DNA of 42,931 nt, taken from the IMG/VR virus record IMGVR_UViG_3300049732_000431, positions 1 to 42,931 of that record; one strand, given 5' to 3'. Shown piece after piece: positions 15,904-24,494 of this stretch. This DNA comes from a virus. The translations under genes and the position numbers were made by a program. Each line of letters begins with the position of its first letter. The first letter of the stretch is position 1. The notes below the pieces were generated by a model. The model was not told where the DNA came from and made no database searches. It worked only from the letters and a program-made list of their open reading frames with translations.

Positions 15904-17981
15904 TAGCGCAGCTGGCCGGTGCTGGGGCCGGCGTAACGCGGCGCCGCCGCCTGGAGCTGCTTGAGGAAGTCGTCCTCCGAGTAGCCCGCCGCCCCGTACA
16001 GGCCGACCACCCCCTGCTGCTGACTCGGGGACATGGCCGCCCAATTGCTCAGCGAAAACTGGTTGGGGGAGCGGAGGGCGTAGTCGCCGGCGCCCTGGCC
16101 GGGGGCCTGCGCCGGCGTGCCCCCCGTTGTCGACGTCAGGTCACCGATGCGGCTCTGCAGGGTGGCGGCCCCCGGAGTCCCCTGCGCGGCGCTCCCGGCG
16201 AGCTGGTAGTTACCGGCGAGCGCGCGGAGCGCATCCTGGAGGCCGGCGGGGGTGGACTCGTTCAAGGTCCAGTACCGTTGCCAGTCCCGCGGCCCCTGGA
16301 GACGCGACTGCAGGTCGAGGAGCTGCAGCGCCCCCTGCTGGCCGAGCTGCTGCTGCTGGAACCCCTGGCTCCACAGCTGCTGCTGCTTGGCCAGCGTGTC
16401 CTGCCCGTCCAGGACGCCGGTGAGGCCCGCGGTCTGGGCCTTCTGCTGCCAGGCCTGCTGCGCCTCCTGGAACGTCCGGCTCCACGCCTGCTGCGCTTTT
16501 TCCGCGGCCAGCCGCTCATCCCCCGTGGCCATCTGCCACTCGACGTACGAGGCCTGCATGGCCTGGTTGGCCTGGGCCACCGCGGCCATCGTGGCGTAGT
16601 AGTTCTGCTCCGGCGTGCCCCCGGCCCCCGCCCCGGGCGTCCCCGTGCCCGGCTGCGGGCCCGTCAGGGCGGCCCCGCCGATGTTCTGGGGGGTGTAGGC
16701 CGGATTCTTCTGCCGGAGCATGTCCCACGCCTGGGGGTCGGCGATCCGCACGAGGCCCTGGCGGATGGCGTTGATGAGCCCGTCCCAGTACTGCTGGGGC
16801 GCGCTCCACGCCGCGGTCGAGATGCCGGTGGGGGTATCCGAGCGCATGAACAGGGTGATGAGATAGTCCAGCCCCTGGGTCTGCGGGGCCTGGCCCCAGT
16901 CCTGGCCCAGCTCGGCGGGAGAGTAGCCGGGCCCGGCGGTGAAGAAGCCGCCCCCCGTGCCGTGGGGAACACCCCGGCCCCCCGTGCCGGGGCTGACGGT
17001 GATCGTCGCCGGGTCGACCTCGATCACGCCGCCCCCGCCCCCCCCGCCCCCCCCGCCCCCCCCGCCGTAGGCGTAGTCCGGGGCCTGCCAGACGCTGACG
17101 CCGGGGGAGACGGGGAGCCAGCCCCCGCCGGCGCCCCCGCCGCGGCCCGGGAGGGCCCTGACCCCCCTGGCGTACACGTCGCCCTGGAGCGCGGTGGTGC
17201 TGGCGCCGGGGGCGCCGGTGATCCAGCGCTCGGGGGTCTGCACCTCGTACCCGGTGGTGGGGTCGCCCGTCCCGCCCAGGCCGTAGCGCAGGTTGACCAC
17301 CTCGGGGCTCCCCGAGCCCTTGAGGGGGCCGAAGAGGCCCGGATCGTTGAGCGGGAACTGATTGAACGTCCCCGAGCCGGGGAGGTAGCCGGGGGCCACC
17401 CGGGGGTCGAAGAGGTGGGGGAGGTACTCCTCCCGGATCTTGATCGGGTCCCGCCCGAAGCCGGGCACGCCCCAGCCGTAGGGGATCCCCGCCGTCTGGG
17501 CGCCGATGGTGCCCCAGCCCTCCCGACGCCCCTGGGCGGGGACGGCCGGGTTCCAGGTGCTGGGGGCCACGGTCGAGCCGAAGGGGACGTCGGTCGGGCG
17601 CCCCGGCACGGTCTGCCCGGGGATCGCGGCCGGGTAGACCCCAGGCCCCGGACGGGTGGGGCCGTAGTTGAAGTCCTCTCCCGACCGGCGCGTGCCGATG
17701 GGGCCGGTGGGCGTCCCGGGTGCCGGGACGGGGAGCCCCGGGGGCTCCGGCTCAGGGGCGCCGCTCTGCTGCGCCCACTGCTCGGCGGCGCGCTCCCCGT
17801 AGACGCCGTACCACGTCGCCTGCTGGTCGGCGGGCAGGGCGTAGAAGCCCTGCGCCCGCGGAGGGACCTGGATCCGCTGGGTCTCCGCGCCCCAGAAGTA
17901 GGGGGCCGAGGCCCCGTACCGGGCCCGCCACGTCGCCTGGTCGTCCTCCGGGAGCTGCGCGAAGTCATCGAGCACGGCCAT
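15900..17981 (-). CDS. Pro/Gly/Gln-rich virion protein with short repeats
   Basis: 693 residues from ATG 17981. The N-terminus carries two copies of a motif: LPEDDQATWRARYGASAPYF near residue 10 and LPADQQATWYGVYGERAAEQ near residue 49. A degenerate third copy (MSPSQQQGVVGLYGAAGYSE) lies near the C-terminus. Between them are a long Pro/Gly region with a 13-residue poly-Gly, and a Gln-rich helical stretch (residues ~490-600). No catalytic motif is seen. It is coupled to portal-proximal genes and is probably an ejection or internal head protein. The poly-Gly tract at ~17036-17066 is a likely sequencing-error spot. Confidence 0.6.
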   Translation of the reverse strand: MAVLDDFAQLPEDDQATWRARYGASAPYFWGAETQRIQVPPRAQGFYALPADQQATWYGVYGERAAEQWAQQSGAPEPEPPGLPVPAPGTPTGPIGTRRSGEDFNYGPTRPGPGVYPAAIPGQTVPGRPTDVPFGSTVAPSTWNPAVPAQGRREGWGTIGAQTAGIPYGWGVPGFGRDPIKIREEYLPHLFDPRVAPGYLPGSGTFNQFPLNDPGLFGPLKGSGSPEVVNLRYGLGGTGDPTTGYEVQTPERWITGAPGASTTALQGDVYARGVRALPGRGGGAGGGWLPVSPGVSVWQAPDYAYGGGGGGGGGGGGGVIEVDPATITVSPGTGGRGVPHGTGGGFFTAGPGYSPAELGQDWGQAPQTQGLDYLITLFMRSDTPTGISTAAWSAPQQYWDGLINAIRQGLVRIADPQAWDMLRQKNPAYTPQNIGGAALTGPQPGTGTPGAGAGGTPEQNYYATMAAVAQANQAMQASYVEWQMATGDERLAAEKAQQAWSRTFQEAQQAWQQKAQTAGLTGVLDGQDTLAKQQQLWSQGFQQQQLGQQGALQLLDLQSRLQGPRDWQRYWTLNESTPAGLQDALRALAGNYQLAGSAAQGTPGAATLQSRIGDLTSTTGGTPAQAPGQGAGDYALRSPNQFSLSNWAAMSPSQQQGVVGLYGAAGYSEDDFLKQLQAAAPRYAGPSTGQLRY

Positions 17982-17984
17982 GGG

Positions 17985-18683
17985 TCACACTCCTACCGGG
18001 GGCGTCCCCGGCGGCGGCGGGGGGGGCATCGGCGAGGGCGTGTACACCTGCGGGCCGGGCCCGGGTAGGCCCCCTGGGGGGACGGGTGCGGGCGCCCCCT
18101 CCCGGGCGAGGCCGGGCGGTCCGGGGGGCGCGACCACCGGGGGCGCCGCCGGTGCGGCCGGGACGACGGGGTCGCCCGCGACGCCGGCGGCCCGCTCCCC
18201 GGGGGGCACGCCGGGCTCCACCGGCGGGGGCAGGGTCACCGGCAGGCCGTTGTCCTTGCGCCAGCGGGCGGCGCCCCGCACGGCGTCCACCAGCCCGTCC
18301 GCGCCGGCGGTCTGGTAGAGCTGCTCCCAGGCCCGGGGGTTGGGCATGCCCCCGGCGAAGAACAAGAACTCCGCGTAGTAGGCCGCCTGGCGCTCGAGGG
18401 TGACCCGCGCCGAGAACGGGGCGTAGGCCCCCTCGTACAGCTCCGCCGCGACCGTCTGGGCCGTCGCGTCGATCCACGCCGCGACCTCGAGGGCGATCTG
18501 CTCCCAGTAGCCCTGGGGGTCGACGTGGGCGTCGGCGCGGGGCAGCCTGACCGTGGCCGCCTGGCCGTCGCCGGGGGCGACGTAGCGCGACGGGACGCCG
18601 GTGAGCGGGGGGCGGGGGATCTCCTTGGGGGACTGCGCAGGAGAAGCCCCCACAGGGGGCCCTGGCGCGTAGCCGTCGACCAC
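17985..18683 (-). CDS. Hypothetical portal-proximal virion protein
   Basis: 232 residues from GTG 18683, three bases after the portal stop. The core (~residues 60-150) is helical with many aromatics: GYWEQIALEVAAWIDATAQT, ELYEGAYAPFSARVTLERQA and YYAEFLFFAGGMPNPRAWEQ. It is flanked by Pro-rich tails, with the last 70 residues almost pure Pro/Gly/Ala. Position suggests a portal- or ejection-associated protein. No family is recognised. Confidence 0.6.
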   Translation of the reverse strand: MVDGYAPGPPVGASPAQSPKEIPRPPLTGVPSRYVAPGDGQAATVRLPRADAHVDPQGYWEQIALEVAAWIDATAQTVAAELYEGAYAPFSARVTLERQAAYYAEFLFFAGGMPNPRAWEQLYQTAGADGLVDAVRGAARWRKDNGLPVTLPPPVEPGVPPGERAAGVAGDPVVPAAPAAPPVVAPPGPPGLAREGAPAPVPPGGLPGPGPQVYTPSPMPPPPPPGTPPVGV

Positions 18684-18686
18684 CCG

Positions 18687-20954
18687 TCAGACTCCCGTCG
18701 GCCCCACGCCAGGGATCGGCTGGGCCCCCGCCGGCGGGTTGACGGGCTGCCAGGGCGTGCCCGCGACGTTGCCCGGAGGCGAGCCCCCCTGGCCGCCGGG
18801 GCCCATGCCGGTGACGCTCCCCTGGGGCGTGGGCTGGTTGGGCATGCCCATCCCGGGCGCGAAGGCCTGCCTCGGCAGGGGGCCCAGCCCACCCAAGCCG
18901 GCCATCGCCGGCCCCGCCCCGTTGGCCCCCGGTGGCCCAGGTGGCCCAGCCGGCGGGGCGGCCTCCATCTGCTGCAGCAGGGCCAGGATCTCCGGGGGCA
19001 GGTTGGGGGTGCCGGTGGGGCCGGCGCCGACGGCGGCGAGCTTCTGGGCGTCGAGCATGCCCAGCAGCTGCTGGATCCGCTCCATCAGGCGCTCCTGCAC
19101 CGGCGGGGACTTCTTCACGTTGGCGACGATGATCTGGCGCTCCGTCTCCCCCGGGTCGCCCCCCAGGGCCTCCACGGCCTGGTTCACGGACTCGAAGTTG
19201 TTGCGCACCAGCGACTCGTGGGTCTGCACCTCCAGGGCCCGGTTGGCCGGCACGTCGGGGTCCAGCGTGACCGTGTAGCGGTGCACGCCCCCCAGGTCGT
19301 CCGGGCCCACCCCCAGCCACCCCGAGGGCCCCTTCTGGGCCGTGGCCAGGGCCCGGCGCACCGCCCCGCCCGTCCCCGGGGCCCCCGACCAGGCGTAGAC
19401 CGGCTCCCCCACCCGGGCCTGGATCAGCCAGCTCTCGAAGCCGGTGCGCTGGGAGAGGGCCACCTGGGCGTTCTTCACGATCGGGTCCCAGGCCAGCCGA
19501 GCCAGGTGCGCGGCCTGGTTCAGCGCGTAGCCCGAGGTGTCCCCGGAGACGACGCCCTGCACCGCGGCGGGCAGGGCCAGCTCCACCAGCCCCCGCAGCG
19601 CGGCCTGGCTCTTGTCCAGGTCGACGCCGGCGCGGGGCTGCTCCACCGGCTGGATGTCGTAGGGGTAGATCATCCCCGGCTGCACCCGCTGCGTCTGGGC
19701 GCCCAGGGCGTCCTGCTCGCTCCCGTCCAGGCCGTAGGGGGCCACCCCGCTGGCCGCGCCCCCGCCCAGGGCCGCCGTCAGGCTCTGCGCCGGCGGGGCG
19801 GGGCGCTTGTAGGCCGGGAAGCCGGTCTGGAACGCGGCGTTGCTCTGGATCGTCAGGTAGGCGTCCAGGGCGGGGAACAGGGAGAGGAAGGGGAAGAGCA
19901 CGCCCAGGCCCTCCCGGTCGGGCGTCCGGGCCCCGGAGGTGATCCCGTAGGCGGGGAAGTAGGGGCCCCGGAGGGTGCGGGTGTACGGGTCGCCGTAGCC
20001 GTGCTTGACCGGGTTGCGCACCAGCGTGGTGCCCTCGGTCGACCCGTAGGGCGTGGCCGTGCTCTTCTGGCCGGGGCCCCCCAGGCAGTAGTAGCAGACG
20101 TCCCACCACCAGACCTCGTACAAGGTCAGGGTGGGCAGGCCGCTCATCACCTGCTCCCACTCCCCACGGGGGAGGCCCAGGCCCTCGTGGCGCACCACGC
20201 GCCCGTCCCGGTCCAACCCGGCGCCGTAGCGCTCCAGGGCCTCGAGGTAGGGCACCTCGCTGATCTCCGCGGCGACGCGCAGGCCGTCCAGGGAGCGCCA
20301 GAAGTAGAACTGGTCGGCGGGCACGTCCGTCGACGCGATGGGGTACGGCGCGGTGCGCTTGAACTTCTCTGTGGCCTCGTCGTAGGCGCCCCGCTTCTTC
20401 TCCTCGTCGCCCTTCCGGGCCACCTCGCCGTACTCCGGGTCGTCGGGGTCGTCGAGGCGCTTCTGCAGCGCCTTGCTGTAGGCGGTGTAGCCCCGCCAGG
20501 CGCTCTTGCTGCGCTCGATGGTCTTCAGCACGCCCAGGCCCCGGGCCACCATCGACCAGAGGAAGAGGCGCAGGAGCTGCCGCCCGCTCTCCTGCTCCTG
20601 CCGGCGCCAGGAGGCCTCGAAGAAGGCCTGGCGCAGCTCGGCGTTGAGCTGCCCCGCCGAGCCCCGGCCCACGGGCTCGAAGCTCACCTGGGCCGGGTTG
20701 ACGGAGAGCGCGGCGGCGATGGTGTTGACGATGTTCAGCTGCAGGGGGGAGCGGATCACCCGCGTCGTCGTCTGGTAGGCGTCCGGGATCTCCACCGGGT
20801 AGGTCGACCAGAGGACGCTGTCGGTGTAGCGGTACTGCCGGTCCCGGGTGTCGAACTCGCTCTGCAGCTGGCGGACGGTCTCGCAGACGAGCGCCTCGTA
20901 GTAGGCGTCGTCCTGGCGGATCGGCGCGGAGGGGCTGCGTCGACGCTCGGCCAC
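18687..20954 (-). CDS. Portal protein
   Basis: 755 residues from GTG 20954. Expected portal features are present: an N-terminal helical stem (DDAYYEALVCETVRQLQSEF), a central wing region with ADQFYFWRSLDGLRVAAEIS and YEVWWWDVCYYCL, a long helix region (QAAHLARLAWDPIVKNAQVA), and a Pro/Gly/Met-rich C-terminal barrel tail. It is the next minus-strand gene after large terminase and has the length of podovirus-type portals. It forms the dodecameric DNA gate of the head. A 32-base piece of this gene (20284-20315) recurs near attP at 26158-26189. Confidence 0.75.
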   Translation of the reverse strand: MAERRRSPSAPIRQDDAYYEALVCETVRQLQSEFDTRDRQYRYTDSVLWSTYPVEIPDAYQTTTRVIRSPLQLNIVNTIAAALSVNPAQVSFEPVGRGSAGQLNAELRQAFFEASWRRQEQESGRQLLRLFLWSMVARGLGVLKTIERSKSAWRGYTAYSKALQKRLDDPDDPEYGEVARKGDEEKKRGAYDEATEKFKRTAPYPIASTDVPADQFYFWRSLDGLRVAAEISEVPYLEALERYGAGLDRDGRVVRHEGLGLPRGEWEQVMSGLPTLTLYEVWWWDVCYYCLGGPGQKSTATPYGSTEGTTLVRNPVKHGYGDPYTRTLRGPYFPAYGITSGARTPDREGLGVLFPFLSLFPALDAYLTIQSNAAFQTGFPAYKRPAPPAQSLTAALGGGAASGVAPYGLDGSEQDALGAQTQRVQPGMIYPYDIQPVEQPRAGVDLDKSQAALRGLVELALPAAVQGVVSGDTSGYALNQAAHLARLAWDPIVKNAQVALSQRTGFESWLIQARVGEPVYAWSGAPGTGGAVRRALATAQKGPSGWLGVGPDDLGGVHRYTVTLDPDVPANRALEVQTHESLVRNNFESVNQAVEALGGDPGETERQIIVANVKKSPPVQERLMERIQQLLGMLDAQKLAAVGAGPTGTPNLPPEILALLQQMEAAPPAGPPGPPGANGAGPAMAGLGGLGPLPRQAFAPGMGMPNQPTPQGSVTGMGPGGQGGSPPGNVAGTPWQPVNPPAGAQPIPGVGPTGV

Positions 20955-21050
20955 CGGGCGCTCCCTGGAGCGGACTGGACGTGACGGGTACCGTGCTCCC
21001 CACCGCCGTCCTGCACCGGGGCTGCGCCCAGGATACCCTGCCCAAGCAAG

Positions 21051-21581
21051 ATGAACGACGCATGCTTCGACCGGCGCCTGGAGGAGCGCGGGCTCGCCGC
21101 CTGGGCGGCGCGGCTCGAGGAGGCGGTGCGCGACGCCGCCGGCGGCGTCCGTGGCCCCTGGACGGGCGTCCGGGTGCTCTCCCTGGCCACCTGGGCCGAG
21201 GCGCGGGACGAGGACCTCGACGAGCTGGCCGCCCTGTACGCCCCGGAGCCGGGCCCCTCAGTGGTGGTCATGACGCGCCCGGCGATGCGTTGGCGACGCC
21301 GCGGCGGCTTGGGCGCCAAGGGCGCCTGGGAGGGGACACGGGAGACCATGTACGTCCTGTGCCCCGTGTCGGACGACGTGCCCGTCGAGCCGTGGCTGGC
21401 CGAGTACGTCGTGCGGATGGCGGAGGACGCGTACACCGCGCTGTGTCCCAGCCTGGAGGCGCTCCAGGGCCGGGAGGCGGAGCGCCGGAACCGCCAGGGG
21501 CCCCTGCGGGGGCGGGCTACCCGAAGCGCGCCGGCGCCGGGGAGGCCCGCACCCGGCCGGCGGCGGGCCCCAGGCACATGA
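21051..21581 (+). CDS. Unknown plus-strand protein between portal and terminase
   Basis: A 176-residue frame from ATG 21051 filling the ~560-base gap between portal and large terminase, on the opposite strand. Residues 1-145 look like a real soluble protein with balanced composition (WTGVRVLSLATWAEARDEDL, ETMYVLCPVSDDVPVEPWLA, YVVRMAEDAYTALCPSLEAL). The last ~25 residues are Arg/Pro/Ala and overlap the terminase end by 65 bases. There is no clear ribosome site. It may be a third orphan moron-like gene; no family is recognised. Confidence 0.5.
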   Translation: MNDACFDRRLEERGLAAWAARLEEAVRDAAGGVRGPWTGVRVLSLATWAEARDEDLDELAALYAPEPGPSVVVMTRPAMRWRRRGGLGAKGAWEGTRETMYVLCPVSDDVPVEPWLAEYVVRMAEDAYTALCPSLEALQGREAERRNRQGPLRGRATRSAPAPGRPAPGRRRAPGT

Positions 21582-23052
21582 CCATGGCCCCGGACAGCGC
21601 GTCCACGACGTCGTCGTGCGCGGCCGCCGGGAAGCCGAGCAGCTCCCGCTCCGCCACCGGCCACAGGGGGAGCTGCTTGTCGACGTGCAGCAGCCCGGCC
21701 TCGGCCCGGGCGGCGGGGAGGCGGGCCCGCACCACCTTGTCCGTGGAGACCGGGAGCCCCTGGACGTCCACCGCCAGGCGCCCCAGGAGGCGCGCGCGCA
21801 GGGCGAGCACCAGGCCCCCGACCGCTTCCTGCCGGAACGCCGGCAGCTCCACCCCCACGGCGTGGGGGCGCACCTGGAGCAGGTGCTCGGCCAGGGCGTC
21901 GGCTAGGCCGTCCTCGGTGATCCGCTTGCGGAAGAGGCCGGTGAGGTAGGTCCGGCGCTGCGGGTCCCGGGGGTCGTAGGCCAGCGTCAGCGCCACGGTG
22001 TAGTCCGCCGCCGCACCAGCCGAGAAGGCGGTGTCGACGAAGGTCATGCGCACCGCGCCTGGCGCGATCTGCTCCAGGAAGTGCTCGGGCAGGGGGCGGA
22101 ACCAGGAGGCGTCGCCGAAGACGCCGGCGCCCACCGCCACGGGGTCGCCCATCCACACCGTCGACCACTGCGCGCCCCCCAGGCGCCGGCGTTCGGCCAG
22201 GAGCCACTCCAGGCTCCACCGGGCGGGCCAGAGCGAGCCCTCGCCGGTCTCGGGGTCGCGCTCCCCGCTCGTGAGCCAGTGGTAGTCGCCCAGGGCGGGG
22301 GTGGCCACCAGGCGCCAGCCCTGCGCGAGGAGGTGGGCCCCCACGTCCTCCTCCGCCCAGCGGGTGGTGATCGCGATCGCGCTGCCCTCCGGGTGCAGGC
22401 GCGGCAGCAGCACGTTGTCCAGCTCGCGCCGGACGGTCAGCATCTCCACCGCCGAGAGGCTGGTGGCCTGGTCGACCGGGTCGTCGAGCAGCAGCAGGTG
22501 GCTTCTGGTCCCGACGATCTTGGTCCCGAAGCCGATGCAGCGGTAGCTGGGGTCCTTCACCCCGTCTGGTACCCCGCGCAGGAACAGCCCGTCCCGGCTC
22601 CAGCCCCTGGCCGGCGCGGGCAGGGCCTCGTCCTCCGGGAAGACGGCCCGCCGGGCGGCGTTGGTGCGCAGGGCGAGCTCCACCACCCCGTGGAACTGGC
22701 CCGCCATGCTGTCGCTGCTGGTCACGGCCAGGATGGCCCGGTCGGGCCAGCGCCCCAGGTACCACAGGGCCAGCACGAGGCTGACGACGGTGCTCTTCGC
22801 GCTCCCGGGAGGCGCCACCAGGAGGAGGCGGCCGCCGGGCGTCTCCACCGCCTCCCGCAGGGCCTCGAGCCACCGCCGGTGGTGGGGCGCCGGGACGAGG
22901 CCGTGCGCGACCCTGGCGTAGACCTCGGGGCGCTCCCGCGCGGCCCGCAAGACGAGATCGAGCGCGGCCTCTCGGGCGGCCTCGGCAGCCGGAGCACCCC
23001 CCCGGGGTGCCTCAGTCGCCGAGGACGGCGCGAGCGATGCGGTCGAGCTCAT
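21517..23052 (-). CDS. terL: Terminase large subunit
   Basis: 511 residues from ATG 23052, overlapping the small-subunit gene by 41 bases. The ATPase half has a Walker A variant (APPGSAKST, ~80-88), a Walker B (LLLLDD, ~186-191) and ITTRWAEEDVGAHLLAQGW (~228-246). The nuclease half has FVDTAFSAGAAADYTV, with the first acidic ligand at ~D340, and HDDVVDAL (~479-486). Both motor and nuclease motifs are intact. It cuts and pumps DNA into the procapsid through the portal. Confidence 0.93.
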   Translation of the reverse strand: MSSTASLAPSSATEAPRGGAPAAEAAREAALDLVLRAARERPEVYARVAHGLVPAPHHRRWLEALREAVETPGGRLLLVAPPGSAKSTVVSLVLALWYLGRWPDRAILAVTSSDSMAGQFHGVVELALRTNAARRAVFPEDEALPAPARGWSRDGLFLRGVPDGVKDPSYRCIGFGTKIVGTRSHLLLLDDPVDQATSLSAVEMLTVRRELDNVLLPRLHPEGSAIAITTRWAEEDVGAHLLAQGWRLVATPALGDYHWLTSGERDPETGEGSLWPARWSLEWLLAERRRLGGAQWSTVWMGDPVAVGAGVFGDASWFRPLPEHFLEQIAPGAVRMTFVDTAFSAGAAADYTVALTLAYDPRDPQRRTYLTGLFRKRITEDGLADALAEHLLQVRPHAVGVELPAFRQEAVGGLVLALRARLLGRLAVDVQGLPVSTDKVVRARLPAARAEAGLLHVDKQLPLWPVAERELLGFPAAAHDDVVDALSGAMVMCLGPAAGRVRASPAPARFG

Positions 23053-23521
23053 CGGGCGACACGTGCTCCCGGGCCGCCTCCCGGGCGTCCTGCACCGTGA
23101 TCTCCAGCTGGGCTTTCAGCTGCGCCCGCACGTCGACGGACTGCTGGTCGCGCCAGTCCGCCGGACGGAACTTCCGCACCTGGGCGAGCAGCAGATGATC
23201 GGAGTACTCCCGGTAGGCACCGACGACCACGCCCTGGTAGTAGACGGGCTTCGGCACGCCCTGCACCGCGCGCCGCCAGAGCTCGTACTCGGCGTAGTCT
23301 TTGGCCTCCTCGGTCGCGTTGGCGCAGGCGGCCGCGAACTCCGCGTCCTCGTCCAGCCAGCGGCGGACCGTGTGCCGCTCCGGCCCGGCCTCGACCACCT
23401 GGCCCCGCTCATCGACGATCGCGGCCTCGTCGCAGGCCCGGGTGATGTTCCCGTGCTGGCGGAAGGCCTCCAAGAACCGGTACCGCTGGCGGAGCATAAT
23501 GCTCCGCGCTCTCCGAGCCAT
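23012..23521 (-). CDS. terS: Terminase small subunit
   Basis: 169 residues from ATG 23521. It opens with an HTH-type helix set (MLRQRYRFLEAFRQHGNITR, then ACDEAAI) and an RHTVRRWLDED phrase, the usual start of phage terminase small subunits that bind DNA. The rest is helical (EEAKDYAEYELWRRAVQGVP, QVRKFRPADWRDQQSVDVRA). It is directly upstream of and overlapping terL. Two near-identical palindromes lie at its start (23489-23507 and 23536-23550). It would recognise the packaging site and recruit TerL. Confidence 0.85.
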   Translation of the reverse strand: MARRARSIMLRQRYRFLEAFRQHGNITRACDEAAIVDERGQVVEAGPERHTVRRWLDEDAEFAAACANATEEAKDYAEYELWRRAVQGVPKPVYYQGVVVGAYREYSDHLLLAQVRKFRPADWRDQQSVDVRAQLKAQLEITVQDAREAAREHVSPDELDRIARAVLGD

Positions 23522-23550
23522 GGCTCCCTACGGACGGAGCATTATGCTCC
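23489..23550. promoter_or_regulatory. Paired palindromes at terS start, possible pac/operator
   Basis: GCGGAGCATAATGCTCCGC (23489-23507) lies inside the first codons of terS. GGAGCATTATGCTCC (23536-23550) lies just upstream and overlaps the stop of the GIY-YIG gene. They share GGAGCAT-ATGCTCC arms and their centres are about 45 bases apart. Such a pair at the terS start could be a TerS binding/packaging site or an operator. Function is inferred from position only. Confidence 0.5.
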
Positions 23551-23892
23551 ATCGGGAGGGGGCAGCGGGGCCCCCTCCCGGTAGGCGCGAACGAGCGCCC
23601 GGTCCCGATCCGTCAGTGGCGCGGATCGCGCGGCGTCGACGTCCACACCGCACTGCCCGAGCACCCACCAGACGGCCTCCTCCGGCAGGGCGAACCACTC
23701 CGCATGATCGCGGAACTCCCGCAGCGCGATGTGCAGGCGGAGCTCGTCGGCCCGCCCACCGCGCGCCTCCGCGATGATCCGGATCCGAAGCGGGCTCATC
23801 GCGGCGATGTCGCGCACGCGCCGATCGACTGTGCCCTTCGTCGTCCCGATCTTGAACAACGGCGTCCCTTCCGCCCACAGCACGTAGATCAT
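23542..23892 (-). CDS. GIY-YIG superfamily protein (T5orf172-like)
   Basis: 116 residues from ATG 23892. The first 75 residues match the short GIY-YIG/T5orf172 layout: IYVLWAEGTPLFKIGTTKGT, VDRRVRDIAAMSPLRIRIIA, then GRADELRLHIALREF and HAEWFALPEEAV. The KIG-T and RR positions and the Glu of the DELRLH helix are present. It lies immediately before terS, where phages often carry small nucleases that help packaging or act as homing enzymes. The stop codon is within the 23536-23550 palindrome. Confidence 0.8.
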   Translation of the reverse strand: MIYVLWAEGTPLFKIGTTKGTVDRRVRDIAAMSPLRIRIIAEARGGRADELRLHIALREFRDHAEWFALPEEAVWWVLGQCGVDVDAARSAPLTDRDRALVRAYREGAPLPPPDGA

Positions 23893-23935
23893 CGGTGCTC
23901 ATCCTACGCCCCGGCGGGGCCCCCGCGGTGCCGCA

Positions 23936-24265
23936 TCAGGCCGCCCGTGGCGCGCCGCCCCGCGGCCGGAAGGCGACCACATTCGTCGGCGGCGCCGCGG
24001 GGCCGGTCACCCGGCCCTTCCCCCGCATGGCGTGCTCGAGTTTGGCCACGTAGACCGCCGCCTGGTGCCAGCAGGGGCGCCCAGCGAGCGACGCCTCACA
24101 CGTGCAGAACCAGTTGGCGCCGATCACCCGCACCCGGTGCGTGACGCCCGGCCGGGAGGCGCTCGCGACCTTGTACAGGCCGAAGCGCACGCGCCGCACG
24201 GCCGCCGCCCCGCCGTTGGCCAGGGCGCGGGCGATCGCGCGCCGGCGCCGCTCCTCCGGGGCCAT
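23936..24265 (-). CDS. SWIM zinc finger protein 1
   Basis: 109 residues from ATG 24265, with an ATGA overlap to the gene upstream. The zinc site is WFCTCEASLAGRPCWHQAAV, the SWIM pattern CxC-CxH. It is preceded by a beta strand segment (GLYKVASASRPGVTHRVRVI) and followed by VAKLEHAMRGKGR. SWIM domains bind DNA or proteins, and short phage copies have no known role. A second SWIM protein is encoded at 29317-29709. Here it is the second gene of the packaging operon. Confidence 0.8.
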   Translation of the reverse strand: MAPEERRRRAIARALANGGAAAVRRVRFGLYKVASASRPGVTHRVRVIGANWFCTCEASLAGRPCWHQAAVYVAKLEHAMRGKGRVTGPAAPPTNVVAFRPRGGAPRAA

Positions 24266-24486
24266 CAGGCGGCCCCCTCGAGGGCCCGCCGCCCCGCCTC
24301 GGTGAGGCGCCAGCGCGGCGCGCGGGGAGTGGCCTCCGCCACCGCCGCCAGGAACTCCTCCACCGACACCTCCCGCCCCGCCTCGAAGAACCGGACCTCG
24401 ATCTCCCGCCCTGGGCGGGCTTCGAGGCGACTGGTCGCCCGCCCCACGGGGGCTCCCGTTTGCTGCTGCTTCGTCGTGCGCTTCAT
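24265..24486 (-). CDS. Small protein at head of packaging operon
   Basis: 73 residues from ATG 24486 (ATG 24492 in the same frame is an alternative). The start is basic (MKRTTKQQQTGAPVGRATSR), followed by REIEVRFFEAGREVSVEEFL and a C-terminal helix typical of small phage proteins (PRWRLTEAGRRALEG). It is divergent from the ribbon-helix-helix gene, and its leader holds one copy of the inverted operator-like motif. The message may be nearly leaderless, because TACGAT lies 6 bases before the first ATG. Unknown function. Confidence 0.65.
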   Translation of the reverse strand: MKRTTKQQQTGAPVGRATSRLEARPGREIEVRFFEAGREVSVEEFLAAVAEATPRAPRWRLTEAGRRALEGAA

Positions 24487-24494
24487 ACCCATAT

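Noticed and set aside
20756-22873. Large minus-strand frame overlapping portal and terminase
   Set aside because: It is out of frame with intact Walker and nuclease motifs of the terminase and is Arg/Pro/Gly low-complexity over most of its length.
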